From the NCBI GenBank assembly GCA_963708865.1, contig CAVPUC010000008.1, positions 930,001-994,000 on the forward strand: DNA of 64,000 nucleotides, given 5' to 3'. Position 1 is the stretch's first letter. Every line of letters starts with the position of its first letter. The translations under genes and the position numbers were made by a program. This document shows, piece by piece, positions 34,785 through 44,305 of the stretch. The notes under the pieces are model-generated. The model searched no databases. It saw nothing but the letters and a program-made list of their open reading frames with translations, and was not told the DNA's origin. The stretch is from DAIDKA01 sp963708865 (GTDB taxonomy: Bacteria > Pseudomonadota > Gammaproteobacteria > Steroidobacterales > Steroidobacteraceae).

Positions 34785-35945
34785 CTAACGACCCGCCAGG
34801 CCGTCGACGATGCGCAGTCGGGCTGCGCGTGCCGCCGGCAGCACACCCGCGACGACCCCTAGCCCGAGCATCAGAACGACTCCCAGGAGCAGTGCCTGCG
34901 GCGTCAGAAGGAACGCCGATAGATATTCGCTCAGGGCGTTACCAAGACGGCCGGCGGCGAGCATCGCGCCGGCGATGCCGATCACGCCGCCCAATATCGT
35001 CAGAAGGAGTGACTCGGCGAGGACGAGCGCGAGGACCGCCATGTCGTTGTAGCCGAGTGTCTTCAATACCGCGACCTCACCGGTGCGCTCGCGAACCGAC
35101 TGCGCCATCGTGTTAGCGCTGACCAGCAGCATCGTGAAAAATACCGCAACCCCGATAGCCGTGACGATGGCCCCGATATCACCGGTCTGCTTGGCAAAGC
35201 CTTGCACGAACGCCTTCTCGCTGTCCGTTTTGGTCTCAGCCGATGAGTTCACGAACAGCGCATCGATGGCGGCCGCCACCCGCGCCGATTGCGTGGCGTC
35301 GGCTAGCCGCACGATGTACCAGCCCACCGTGCCTTTGCCGGCAGTGCGTGCCTCGTCCAGATAGTCGTAGCTGAAGAAAACGCTGCTCACGTCTCCCGAT
35401 GGGTCTTTATTGTCATAGATGCCATCGACCACGAACTCCCAGGTGTAGTTGCCGTCCGCACGCGCATAGATGTCGGAGCGCAGCGGGATGCGATCGCCGA
35501 CCTTCCAGCCGTAGCGGTCAGCGAGCCCGCGCCCGACGATCGCACCGGTGCGGTCATGCAGCCAGCGTTGCTTCTGGGCTTGCGGCAGCTCGAACTCCGG
35601 ATACATCGCCAAATAGCTTTCGGGCGGCACCGGGTAGGTGATGATGACGCCGCGCTCGTTCTGATAATGGCCGCCGAACCACGTGGAATGCGTCACCAGC
35701 TTGACGCCGGGGACGGCAGCAATGCGTTGCAGGTAGCTGAGCGGCAGCGGCTGGACGATCGATACCTTGTCGAGCGTGACCAGGCGGTCGACACCTGCGA
35801 GATTGCCATTTGCCTCAAAGCCATTCTTGACGGCGGCAAGCAGCCCATACAGCAGGAATGCCACCGCAATCGAGAGCAGCGTGAAAATCGTACGCGTGGT
35901 TCGCCGTCGCAGATTGGCGAGCAGCAGCGGCAGAAATCGAAACAT
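34785..35945 (-). CDS. FtsX/MacB-type ABC transporter permease
   Basis: Partner of the permease downstream, 386 residues from ATG 35945 (MFRFLPLLLANLRRRTTRT). A longer frame to 36008 adds 21 polar residues that do not fit the family. Helix 1 spans about 22-42, a periplasmic domain spans about 45-260, and three helices follow (IVTAIGVAVFFTMLLVSANTMAQ; LALVLAESLLLTILGGVIGIAGAML; LLLGVVLMLGLGVVAGVLPAARAARL). RTGEVAVLKTLGYND is the ATPase-coupling segment. The pair resembles permeases of LolCDE/MacB-like lipid or peptide exporters; without an ATPase gene the cargo cannot be inferred. Confidence 0.88.
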   Translation of the reverse strand: MFRFLPLLLANLRRRTTRTIFTLLSIAVAFLLYGLLAAVKNGFEANGNLAGVDRLVTLDKVSIVQPLPLSYLQRIAAVPGVKLVTHSTWFGGHYQNERGVIITYPVPPESYLAMYPEFELPQAQKQRWLHDRTGAIVGRGLADRYGWKVGDRIPLRSDIYARADGNYTWEFVVDGIYDNKDPSGDVSSVFFSYDYLDEARTAGKGTVGWYIVRLADATQSARVAAAIDALFVNSSAETKTDSEKAFVQGFAKQTGDIGAIVTAIGVAVFFTMLLVSANTMAQSVRERTGEVAVLKTLGYNDMAVLALVLAESLLLTILGGVIGIAGAMLAAGRLGNALSEYLSAFLLTPQALLLGVVLMLGLGVVAGVLPAARAARLRIVDGLAGR

Positions 35946-36018
35946 GCGCCATACTAGCGTGGCGGAGCCGTGATGGTGGTCTGCGTTACTCGGGCCAAAC
36001 TTGCCCACTGCAAATGAA

Positions 36019-36043
36019 AACGCCTCCGGTTAAGGGAGGCGTT
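36019..36043 (-). terminator. Rho-independent terminator after the sorting-tail protein gene
   Basis: A perfect 9-base stem, AACGCCTCC and GGAGGCGTT, closes a seven-base loop. On the minus strand it is followed by TTTTC. It lies 69 bases beyond the stop at 36112 and just upstream of the permease pair, so it should separate the two transcription units. Confidence 0.78.
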
Positions 36044-36111
36044 CACTGCCTGGGCGGCGTCGTCTCAGCCCCAGATTGGACTGAGCCGACCGCACGTGTC
36101 TGCAATCGCTA

Positions 36112-36870
36112 TTAAGCCTGAGTCGTCGACCTTCTGCCGCGAAGGACGGTTAATCCACCCAGCAACAGCGTCAGTGCGCTCATCGCCGAAGCGGGGTCGA
36201 TCTCCGGAGCGACGCCGCCCGGCGGCGGACCGCCCTCCACCGGAATTCCGACCCCAGCATATGCCAGGACATCGATGCCATTGCCGCCCGGACTTGACGT
36301 GTTGCCGTTGGTGCTGAGCTGCGACCCCGTGGGCAATGAGCCGTCATCGGTCAGCCAGAAGGACAGCGTGTATTGCTGGTTCGCCACGGTGCTGATGTTC
36401 TGATCGATACCATCGTATGCCTGGACGGCTCCATCGAAGAAGCAGTTCCCGCCGGACCCGCCGGAGTATCCACAATTACTCGTGAGGCTGCCGTTGGCGT
36501 CATTAACGCCATAATTGTTGTCGTACGTCCAAGGGGATAGCGTCGCGTTACTGAAGTCACCATCGGACACCAGATTCGGGCCACCACCCAGTACCGTGAC
36601 GGAGACATCGTCGAGTGACCAAAACGCAGGATCTTCGCGAAAAGCAAAGGCAAGGTCTGTCGTGGATCCAAGTGCCGTGAAGTTCACGGAGTACTCGGTG
36701 TAGGTGTGCGGAATGGCCTGTCCGGCAAGATCAAACACCGCGGTGCCGACCGGCGGTGCACAATTTGTAGGCGGATCGCCCGGCGGACAGGGATTCGCCA
36801 GCACTTGGCCGGAAATAGCCAATGCGGCCATCCCCGCGGTGAGTTGGATGAGACGTGACAGCTGGATCAT
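36112..36870 (-). CDS. Secreted surface protein with APEID-type C-terminal sorting tail
   Basis: A 252-residue exported protein. A signal peptide covers residues 1-25 (LTAGMAALAISGQVLA). The central part resembles carbohydrate-binding-like beta-sandwich proteins with NLVSDGDFSNATLSPWTYDNN, a segment common in bacterial surface proteins whose names begin with choice-of-anchor. The C terminus has APEIDPASAMSALTLLLGGLTVLRGRR: an invariant-looking EID motif, a hydrophobic span and an Arg cluster, matching the layout of VPEID-CTERM and related exosortase substrates. ATG 36870 follows AAGGGA at good spacing. No exosortase gene is present in this window, so processing is inferred. Confidence 0.78.
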   Translation of the reverse strand: MIQLSRLIQLTAGMAALAISGQVLANPCPPGDPPTNCAPPVGTAVFDLAGQAIPHTYTEYSVNFTALGSTTDLAFAFREDPAFWSLDDVSVTVLGGGPNLVSDGDFSNATLSPWTYDNNYGVNDANGSLTSNCGYSGGSGGNCFFDGAVQAYDGIDQNISTVANQQYTLSFWLTDDGSLPTGSQLSTNGNTSSPGGNGIDVLAYAGVGIPVEGGPPPGGVAPEIDPASAMSALTLLLGGLTVLRGRRSTTQA

Positions 36871-37148
36871 TGTTTTTCCCTTCCCATGATTTTATAAATT
36901 GGTGCGTACCAGGGTTTGAGAGTCACTCTTGGTCTCGCTTGAATCTAATTCTGCCGATAAATCAACAAAGGTCTAGCGCGCGTCAAAGAAAAAACGTCAA
37001 CTGTAAAAGTCGCCGACGCTTTACGCGACTTATGTTAAATGAAGTGGTGACTTCTCAACTCAGACATGTTCTGAGCCGCAGTCGGATTCAATCACCATGG
37101 CGTTTGATACGACATCGCCGCGCACGTGCGTGCATACGAATTTTCGCT

Positions 37149-38213
37149 TTACTGTCGCACTTGCTGCGGCGCGTAACGGCTACGCAGCCAGCGCCGAAAC
37201 AGTGCTTCGGCTATGGAGAAGTGACGCGGTATCTGTTGGCGCGCGATGCGCTGCCATGCGGGGGACGCGAAACTGCCCTGGTGCCATAGATCGAGCAGGT
37301 TCGGGTGTATATAGCTTTTCTTCAGGATGGCCGGCGTGTTGCCGAGCTCCTTGGCCACCCGCGACAGCAGCTCTTTTATCGTGGCAGGTTCACCCTCCGG
37401 TCGTGGCTCCAGCGCGCCTTCGATGAAGAGCGCACACGCGTGCCAGGTGCGGAAGTCTTTGGCGGTGAGTTCGGCATTACCGGTAACTTCGTGCAACCAA
37501 CGGTTGATTTCGGCCGACCCCACCGCGTGTGCGTTGCCTGCGGCGTCTCGATACTCGAATAGTCGATAGCCTGGAATACCTTGGCACTCCGCGACCACGC
37601 GCGCGACGAGCGGGGCGAGTACCGCACCGTGCCAGACCTTGCCGCCCTTGCCCGGGAAGTCCAGCTCGATCTCCCGGCCGTGCAGATGGATGTGCTTCTT
37701 CGAGATGGTCGACAGGCCGCTGGTATGGTTTTCCCGAAGATAGCTGTCATTGCCCACCCGCAATCCGGTTCGATCCAGCAGCCGCACGATTGCCGCGATG
37801 ACGCGGTCGCGATCCAGTTCGTCACGTCCCAGCTCGGTGAGCACCCGTGCCCGGATTGCGCTCAGACAGTCGGCGAATGCACTCAGGTTCTTGAACTTGG
37901 TTCGATCGCGCTCCACCCGCCAATCTTGGTGGTAGCGGTATTGCTTGCGTCCGCGCGCATCGCGACCGGTCGCCTGGATGTGACTGTTGGCGCGGGGACT
38001 GATCCACACGTGCGTCCAGGCCGGCGGCACAGCAAGCCGGCGGCAGCGATCGATCAGCGCCGTATCATGGATGCGCCGCCCGCGCATGTCGAAATAATCG
38101 AAGCCGCGGCCGCGTCTGCGCCGGCGAATGCCCGGATCTGCATCGTAGCCGTAACGAAGTCCCGCGTGACGGGCATGTCGGGCACCAGCCTGCGGTGTTT
38201 GTGAAACAGTCAT
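37149..38213 (-). CDS. DNA topoisomerase type IB (viral/eukaryotic-like)
   Basis: A compact 354-residue topoisomerase that relaxes supercoils through a 3'-phosphotyrosine. The N-terminal domain has RRRRGRGFDYFDMRGR and VPPAWTHVWISPRANSHIQATGRDARGRKQYRYH. The catalytic domain has Arg152 in TGLRVGN, SKKHIHLHG with the general-acid lysine, Arg255 in TAKDFRTWHA, and the nucleophile Tyr301 in AILKKSYIHP. Such enzymes occur sporadically in bacteria, including many soil proteobacteria. It is divergent from trxC across 156 bases. Confidence 0.93.
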   Translation of the reverse strand: MTVSQTPQAGARHARHAGLRYGYDADPGIRRRRRGRGFDYFDMRGRRIHDTALIDRCRRLAVPPAWTHVWISPRANSHIQATGRDARGRKQYRYHQDWRVERDRTKFKNLSAFADCLSAIRARVLTELGRDELDRDRVIAAIVRLLDRTGLRVGNDSYLRENHTSGLSTISKKHIHLHGREIELDFPGKGGKVWHGAVLAPLVARVVAECQGIPGYRLFEYRDAAGNAHAVGSAEINRWLHEVTGNAELTAKDFRTWHACALFIEGALEPRPEGEPATIKELLSRVAKELGNTPAILKKSYIHPNLLDLWHQGSFASPAWQRIARQQIPRHFSIAEALFRRWLRSRYAPQQVRQ

Positions 38214-38369
38214 TTAACGATTGTCACCAATACTCTCAATCCGGACGAGTCCCACATGTCGCGCCGATGATGCGGAAAACGCTGACAATCCGGCCAAGTT
38301 GGTCAATGACCTTGAATTCCTTTCGTCCAGTCACCATTCGTGTTCGAGGAATCGCATCGGAGGCCCGTC

Positions 38370-38816
38370 GTGACCGAATCCGTAAACCTGGTCTGCAACC
38401 AGTGCAGCGCGATTGTCCGGGTGCCGAGTGCGCGTATCGGCGAGCATCCGCGCTGTCCGACCTGTCATGCCGCGCTCTTGGACGGCAAGCCCATCGCGCT
38501 CACGGCAGCTGCGTTTGACCGGCATGTCGGGCGCACCAGCCTGCCCTTGGTCGTGGATTTCTGGGCCCCCTGGTGCGGACCTTGCCTCGCCATGGCGCCA
38601 TTCTTCGAACAGGTGTCGAGAAAGTTTAGTACGAAACTTCGCTTCGCGAAGCTGGATACGGAAGCAGAGCCGGCGCTTGCAGGCCGTTTCAATATACGCA
38701 ATATCCCGACGCTGATTCTATTTCGCGACGGCGTTGAGGTGGCCCGACAGGCGGGCGCTATGAACGCCGCGCAGCTCAGCGGCTGGGTTGCGGCCAAGGC
38801 GGGAGTCCCTTTATAG
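38370..38816 (+). CDS. trxC: Thioredoxin 2 (zinc-binding thioredoxin)
   Basis: A 148-residue thioredoxin with an N-terminal zinc ribbon (Cys9, Cys12, Cys29, Cys32) and a thioredoxin domain with the WCGPC active site (Cys69, Cys72) and the cis-proline in NIPTLILF. TrxC-type proteins reduce cytosolic disulfides during oxidative stress. GTG 38370 is chosen because GGAGG lies six bases upstream; the longer frame from GTG 38340 would place this ribosome site inside the gene. The following lipoprotein gene is co-directional. Confidence 0.92.
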   Translation: MTESVNLVCNQCSAIVRVPSARIGEHPRCPTCHAALLDGKPIALTAAAFDRHVGRTSLPLVVDFWAPWCGPCLAMAPFFEQVSRKFSTKLRFAKLDTEAEPALAGRFNIRNIPTLILFRDGVEVARQAGAMNAAQLSGWVAAKAGVPL

Positions 38817-38931
38817 GCCGAGTGACGGACAATCCTGGCAGGGGGTCGGGATTGTGAGCCTGCGCGCCCACGTTCACGGCGATCCACTACGGCCGTACAA
38901 TCGGGGACTGTTCGGCGCGAAGGACTTCACC

Positions 38932-40407
38932 GTGAAAATAACGCTTTCGCTACTGATCGCCACGGTGGCGCTCTGCGCCTGCAGCTCGCAAACCGCAGCC
39001 CCCGCGCCGCCCGCAGACCAGGCCGCCAAAGCGCCCGAAGCCCAGCCACCCGCGACCACCACAGGACCATCGACCGACGAAGCCAATGGCTCCGAGGAAA
39101 CCTATACGCCGCCCGAGCCGCAGCCGGTGGTCAGCGTCTATGAAGATCAGCCGGATACGCAGCCCCCGCCGATCGAGGTCGATTGGGCGCCGCCGCCGAT
39201 GCTGGTAGAGCCGCCGCCGCCACCGCCCGAGCCCAGCTATATCTGGACTGGCGGGTACTGGGGTTGGCACGGCCGTTGGGTGTGGATACACGGTCGTTGG
39301 ACGGCACCGCCGCACAATGGCTACCGATGGCAGCAGCCTTATTATGAGCACCGGGGCGGCCACGTTGTCTTCGTCGGCGGCTTCTGGGCGCGGCCCGGCG
39401 TCGAGTTCGTGGCGCCAGCCGCCGGCGTGGCGATCGCGCTCGCCGTGCCTCTGCCCGGCATCATTGCCGGACCGCCACCGACGGGACCGGAGGGCGTATT
39501 CATTCCGCCGCCGCCGGGTTCGCGGCCCGGACTCATTGTTCCGGCGTTCGTCGGCTGTCCGCCCGCAGTGGTGATGGGCGCTCCGCCCGCGATCAGGCCG
39601 GGCATGAGGGTCACCCACAACCACGACACGACGGCCAATACGCCGATCAACAACACCACCATCAACAATGTGACAATCATCGCGCCTGCCAGCGCGGTAG
39701 CGACTCATGTAGCCGTGAATTCAAGCGTACCGGCTATGGCACATCTCGCTGCGGCGCAGACCCCGGTGGTTCGCATGCTGGCCCCGCAGCCTGCGACGAC
39801 GCGGCCGGTACCGGCTTACTCGGCCGCTCATTCCATAGCGCTGCCGGAAGCGCAATCGGTCCGTGCCGAGGTCTCGCCGCAGCTCGTCCATCTGGGCTCC
39901 GCGGCCCACGAGTCCGCCCGACCCGGCGAGTTGTCGCGGCCCGGTACGGCCGCACCTATGGCGTCTCAGGATCATGCGGCGCCACAGCGGCAAATCGACC
40001 AGCAGCGCGCGGCGCAGATGAAGGCGGCTCAGGAACGCGCCACCCAACAGAGAGCCGAGCAAGAGCAGGCTGTGCAGGCAGAAGCGGACCAACAAAAGGC
40101 CGTTGCGGAACGCGCCGCGCAGGAGGCGCAGGCCAGGCGTGCGGCCGAGGCGGCAGCGGAGGCCAGCCAGAAAGAGGCAGCCGAGGCCAACCAGAAGGCC
40201 GCCGCCGCTAACGCCGAGCGCAGCAGGCAGCAAGCGGCCGCCGAAGCGCAATCCAAAGAAGAAGCCACCTCGGTCGCCGAGCGCAACAGACAGCAAGCTG
40301 CCGCTGGGGCCGAGCAGAAAGCCGCCGAGGAGGCGGCGTCCAGGAAGAAGGCGGCGGAAGAGGCAGCAGCGAAAAAAGCTGCCGAGAAGAATCATCCGCC
40401 GCAGTAG
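38932..40407 (+). CDS. Lipoprotein with WxxGxW-type motifs and a long Ala/Gln-rich coiled coil
   Basis: A 491-residue envelope protein. The start is GTG 38932, preceded by AAGGA, with a lipoprotein signal VKITLSLLIATVALCAC; the modified Cys would follow ALCA. Residues about 60-120 are Pro-rich. A YxWxxGYW block (YIWTGGYWGWHGRWVWIHGRW) then matches the repeat of YXWGXW lipoproteins. Thr/Asn-rich linkers follow, and the last 150 residues (about 340-485) are an almost pure Ala/Glu/Gln/Lys coiled coil, reminiscent of TolA-like spacers. It may span the periplasm or hold peptidoglycan. The function is unknown and no partner gene is evident. Confidence 0.78.
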   Translation: MKITLSLLIATVALCACSSQTAAPAPPADQAAKAPEAQPPATTTGPSTDEANGSEETYTPPEPQPVVSVYEDQPDTQPPPIEVDWAPPPMLVEPPPPPPEPSYIWTGGYWGWHGRWVWIHGRWTAPPHNGYRWQQPYYEHRGGHVVFVGGFWARPGVEFVAPAAGVAIALAVPLPGIIAGPPPTGPEGVFIPPPPGSRPGLIVPAFVGCPPAVVMGAPPAIRPGMRVTHNHDTTANTPINNTTINNVTIIAPASAVATHVAVNSSVPAMAHLAAAQTPVVRMLAPQPATTRPVPAYSAAHSIALPEAQSVRAEVSPQLVHLGSAAHESARPGELSRPGTAAPMASQDHAAPQRQIDQQRAAQMKAAQERATQQRAEQEQAVQAEADQQKAVAERAAQEAQARRAAEAAAEASQKEAAEANQKAAAANAERSRQQAAAEAQSKEEATSVAERNRQQAAAGAEQKAAEEAASRKKAAEEAAAKKAAEKNHPPQ

Positions 40408-40523
40408 CGGCAATACCCGTCGCGGTCGGGTGAATGGCCCAAATTCGGGCTTATGAACCGCCATGGGTAAAACACGGCTTTGACTTCACTCAGACCAACC
40501 CACAGTATCGGCCCGTGAGTGGG

Positions 40524-40955
40524 ATGAATCGAAAGTGTGCGCATGCGTGGATGGCGTGGCTGCTGCCTGCCTTGGTGCTGCGTTCGCTCATTCCGGTCGG
40601 ATTCATGCCCATGTTCGGCCCCGGCCAGCGCGTGCAACTGGTGCTTTGCGAAAGCTATGGCCCTGTGCCGTCGATGCCGGGGTCCGATCCCACGCAGATG
40701 CCTCAAGACATGGCCATGGTTGCCGGCATGGACATGTCGCATGCCGCGCAGGGTGGTCAGACGCGGCACGGCGGCAGCCATCAGGATCATGGCCTCTGTC
40801 TCTTCGGATCCAGCCCGGCACTCGGTGCACCGCTCGCGTTTTTTCCATCCACGGTGACGCTGCAGCCGACGACGCCGTTGCCGACGGCATTCCCGCAGCT
40901 CAGCCACTACAAAGCGCTATTCCGCGCGCAGTCCGCGCGCGGACCCCCCGTCTAG
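40524..40955 (+). CDS. DUF2946-like Met/His-rich membrane or exported protein
   Basis: A 143-residue protein from ATG 40524; an upstream extension to 40434 looks non-coding. It has one N-terminal hydrophobic segment (WMAWLLPALVLRSLIPVGFMPMFGP) of the DUF2946 type, then a Met/His-rich stretch (PQDMAMVAGMDMSHAAQ, RHGGSHQDHG) suited to soft-metal binding, a Cys in GLCLFG, and a second hydrophobic region. Such genes commonly sit next to TonB receptors, as here, where the receptor starts 109 bases later. A role in copper or another metal is inferred only from residue composition and neighbourhood. Confidence 0.7.
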   Translation: MNRKCAHAWMAWLLPALVLRSLIPVGFMPMFGPGQRVQLVLCESYGPVPSMPGSDPTQMPQDMAMVAGMDMSHAAQGGQTRHGGSHQDHGLCLFGSSPALGAPLAFFPSTVTLQPTTPLPTAFPQLSHYKALFRAQSARGPPV

Positions 40956-41064
40956 CCCGCCGCTCACCCGCGCTGCGTAACGCAGGCGCCTGTCAGGTGT
41001 GCAACGGGTTGCAGCCCATTGCATACGCTCGCGTTTTTGGGCTCAGATCGAAGGGGAAAATCCA

Positions 41065-43274
41065 ATGGTTAGGGTATTCAAGGGCAGGCTGCTGTGGCTT
41101 GCCGTGTGCCTCGCTCCTGCGCAGCTTCTGGCGGCGGATGTGGGCAGCGTTCGAGGCGTTGTCCACGATGCGCAGCATCTGCCGATCGCGCAGGCAAGTG
41201 TGCAACTGAGGTCGGCGACCTCCGCATGGCAGGAAACCACGAGCAGCGACCCGCAGGGCGACTTCGCGTTCATGACCGTGCCACTCGGTGACTACGTGCT
41301 AACCGTCACGCGCGATGATTTTGCGACAACCTCGCAGGCCGTGACGGTCGCATCGGGCTCCTCGCCGGTCGCCCATGTCCAGTTAATGCCAGGGCCCGCA
41401 CTGCAGACGGTGACGGTCACCGCGGTCGCCGAAACAGCGGTTCCCGTCACTCCGACGCCCACGACACTCGTCAGCCACCAGGACATCGAACGCACCCCCG
41501 GCGCCGATCGCAGCAACAGTCTCGCGATGATCACGGACTTTGTTCCCGGCGCGTACTTCGTCCACGACCAACTGCACGTGCGCGGCGGCCATCAGACTAC
41601 CTGGGCCATCGATGGGGTCGAGATTCCGAATACAAATATCGCCAGCAACCTGGGGCCGCAGCTCGATCCGAAGGACATCGACTACCTGGAGGTGCAGCGC
41701 GGCAGCTATGCGGCCGACCAGGGCGATCGAACCTATGGCGTTTTCAATGTCGTGCCGCGCACGGGCTTTGAAGCGCGACAACCAGGGTGAGCTGATCGTG
41801 AGCGGCGGCAACTTCGGACAGACCAATGACTATGCGAGTGTCGCCAGCCACACCGAGGATTTCGCCTATTACGCAAGCGTCAACGGCAACCGCAGCGAGC
41901 TCGGCATCCAGACACCGGTAGCGCAGATCATTCATGACGCAGAAAGCGGCGACGGCGGCTTTGGCACGTTGATCTACAATGCGACTGCCGATGATCAGAT
42001 CCGCCTGGTGTTTTCCGCCCGGCAGGACAACTACGACATCCCGAACGCGCCCGGCCAGATCGCCGATGATGTGCAGCGGGAGGCCGATGCCTTCGGCATC
42101 CTCTCCTGGGTCCGCAAGCTCAACGCGGATGCGACGCTGACCACGTCGCTCTTCGTGCATCAGAACCGCGCCGATCTGGATGGCGCGGCGGACGATTTTC
42201 CGATCAGCACCACCGATCAGCGCTCCTCGACCTACATCGGTGGCCAGGAGACCCTGCGCTGGCATGTCAGCCGCAATGACATTCAGATCGGCATCACCGG
42301 GTTTGGCCAGCGCGACACTGAAGCCTTCAATGTGCTGTTCAACGACGGCAGCAACGCGCCGGTGAACCAAACCTCCCGTCCGAGCGGTTCGCTGGTGGCC
42401 GCATACATCGAGGACACCTTCAAACCCACCGAGTGGCTGCAGTTTGCCGGCGGCGTACGCACACCCACTTCCAGGGCGATCTGACGGAGAATGCGAGCAG
42501 TCCGCGGCTCGGCATGTCGGTGCGGCTGCCGCAGATCAATTGGATTCTGCGCGGCTTCTGGGGCAAGTATTATCAGGCCCCACCCCTCACGACATTGAGC
42601 GGACCGCTGCTCGAGTTTGCGCACAACAATGATCTGGGTTTCCTGCCGCTGCACGGTGAGCGCGACGAGGAATATCAGTTCGGCGTGACGATTCCGCTGC
42701 GGGGCTGGTCCATCGACATGGACCACTTTCGCACGCGGCGCGAAATTTCTTCGACCACAACAATATCGGCAACTCGAATGCCTTCATTCCGCTCACCATC
42801 GATGGCGCCTTGATCCAAGGCAACGAACTGACTGTCCGATCGCCGCGGTTCTGGAGCATCGGCCAGGCCCACCTGACCTACTCGAATCAGACGGCGGATG
42901 GCTCCGGGGCCATCAACGGCGGCCTCACGGATTTCGCCCCACCGACCGGAGCGTTTGCGCTCGATCATGATCAGCGCAATACGCTGAACGTGGGACTCGA
43001 CGCGAATCTTCCCTGGCAGGCATTTGCCTCCATGGACGTATACTATGGTTCGGGTTTTTCGAACGGCGATGCACCGCCGAGTCATCTGCCGAGCCACGCG
43101 GAACTGAATGTGACTGCCGGCAAGGCGTTCGGTAAGCGCCTCTCCGTCTCATTGACGGTGCTGAACGTCAGCGATCGGCATCTGCTCGTGGACAACAGCC
43201 TCACCTTCGGCGGCTTGCACTACAACGATCCACGACAGGTCTATGCGCAGCTTCAGTACAAGTTTGGGTATTGA
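41065..43274 (+). CDS. TonB-dependent outer-membrane receptor with carboxypeptidase-like N-domain (three frame breaks)
   Basis: About 736 residues when corrected. The signal peptide (VFKGRLLWLAVCLAPAQLLA) is followed by a carboxypeptidase-regulatory-like domain (VGSVRGVVHDAQHLPIAQASVQL), a plug (TTLVSHQDIERTPGADRSNSLAMITDFVPGAYF, LHVRGGHQTTWAIDGVEIPN) and the beta barrel, ending in an aromatic-terminated strand (LQYKFGY). Breaks lie at 41770-41775 (one extra base), 42454-42464 (one missing) and 42735-42744 (one missing); the barrel reads continuously across all three. ATG 41065 follows AAGGGG. The plug lacks a long TonB box that I can identify. The substrate is unknown; the adjacent Met/His-rich gene suggests a metal or metal complex. 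Confidence 0.82.
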
Positions 43275-43323
43275 AGACCCGAGGCGCCTTGTGCGACCGC
43301 GCCTGCGCCCCCACTGTCGGGAA

Positions 43324-44139
43324 ATGTCGCTCGCTCACTGGCTCCTCTCCCTTCCCGCCTTCCTGGTCATCTACGTGGTGGCGGCGGTGCTCTTCATGCA
43401 CGCGACGCGCACGGACGCGGCCGCCGACTGGCGCGCGGCCAGCCGGGAGCCCGTCGGCCTTGCGCCTGATCCGGCCACCACCCGCGAGGCTGTGGTACAG
43501 GTCTATGCGGCACGCGCGCTCAGCTGGCGTGGCTACTTCGCCGTGCACCCCTGGATCGCCGTGAAGCGCACTGGCGGACGCGCCTTTACGGTGTATGAAG
43601 TCAACGGTTGGCGGCTGGGGCGCATGGGCAGTGCCGTCATGGTGAGCAACCGGCCGCCGGACGGCCGCTGGTTCGGCAACCGGCCGCAGTTGCTCGCGGA
43701 TCGGCGCGGCGCGGGCGTCGATGCGCTGATCGACCGCATCGAAGCGGCGGTCGAAAGCTATCCCTGGAAGGACACCTACCATGTATGGCCCGGGCCTAAC
43801 TCGAACACATTCATCGCGCACGTGCTGCGCGCCGCGCCGGAGCTGCGTGTCAATCTGCCGCCCACCGCGATCGGTAAGGACTATCTCGGGGCGCTCCCCA
43901 TTGCCAAACTGCCGAGTGGCACCGGCGCGCAGCTGAACCTGCTCGGCGTTGCCGGCATCGCCGTCGGTGTGGAAGAGGGCGTCGAAGTGAACCTGCTGGG
44001 CCTCACATTCGGCATCGATCCACGCCATCTCGCGTTGAAGCTACCGATCATCGGCAGTATCGGCCCAAGACGTTTTGCGGGATCGGCGCAGGTGCAACCA
44101 CCGCTCGATGCGCCTCAAGGTGCCGCGGTTACCGAGTGA
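43324..44139 (+). CDS. DUF3750 family membrane-anchored protein
   Basis: A 271-residue protein with one N-terminal membrane anchor (LSLPAFLVIYVVAAVLFMHA). The body matches DUF3750: VVQVYAARALSWRGYFAVHPWIAVK, YEVNGWRLGR, DGRWFGNRPQLLADRRG, WPGPNSNTFIAHVLR, LPPTAIGKDYL. The WPGPNSNTF block, with invariant Asn, resembles a hydrolase-like active site but no activity is known. ATG 43324 sits 49 bases after the receptor stop; an overlapping longer frame from 43243 is not supported. It may be co-transcribed with the receptor. Confidence 0.83.
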   Translation: MSLAHWLLSLPAFLVIYVVAAVLFMHATRTDAAADWRAASREPVGLAPDPATTREAVVQVYAARALSWRGYFAVHPWIAVKRTGGRAFTVYEVNGWRLGRMGSAVMVSNRPPDGRWFGNRPQLLADRRGAGVDALIDRIEAAVESYPWKDTYHVWPGPNSNTFIAHVLRAAPELRVNLPPTAIGKDYLGALPIAKLPSGTGAQLNLLGVAGIAVGVEEGVEVNLLGLTFGIDPRHLALKLPIIGSIGPRRFAGSAQVQPPLDAPQGAAVTE

Positions 44140-44305
44140 TCGATTTTCCTTATTCACGCGAGCGTGTTTTCAGCGTTTGACGTAACGGGTTGAGGCTCGC
44201 GCGTCGTTAACTGCGTCACAAAACCGCTCAGGCCGCATCCGGCATTACCTTGTACCTTTCATCCGATCGTACTGGAAGCCCTTAAATTCCAGGGAGTCGG
44301 GGAAA

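Noticed and set aside
37007..37031. Inverted repeat AAGTCGC/GCGACTT upstream of the surface-protein gene
   Set aside because: Seven-base arms with an 11-base loop and no T-run; possible by chance and not linked to a gene start.
38950..40464. Two antisense open frames opposite the WxxGxW lipoprotein
   Set aside because: They mirror the Ala/Gln-rich and Pro-rich codons of the plus-strand gene, so they are composition artefacts.
44155..44170. Short hairpin followed by TTTT after the DUF3750 gene
   Set aside because: The stem is only four or five bases, too weak to claim as a terminator.
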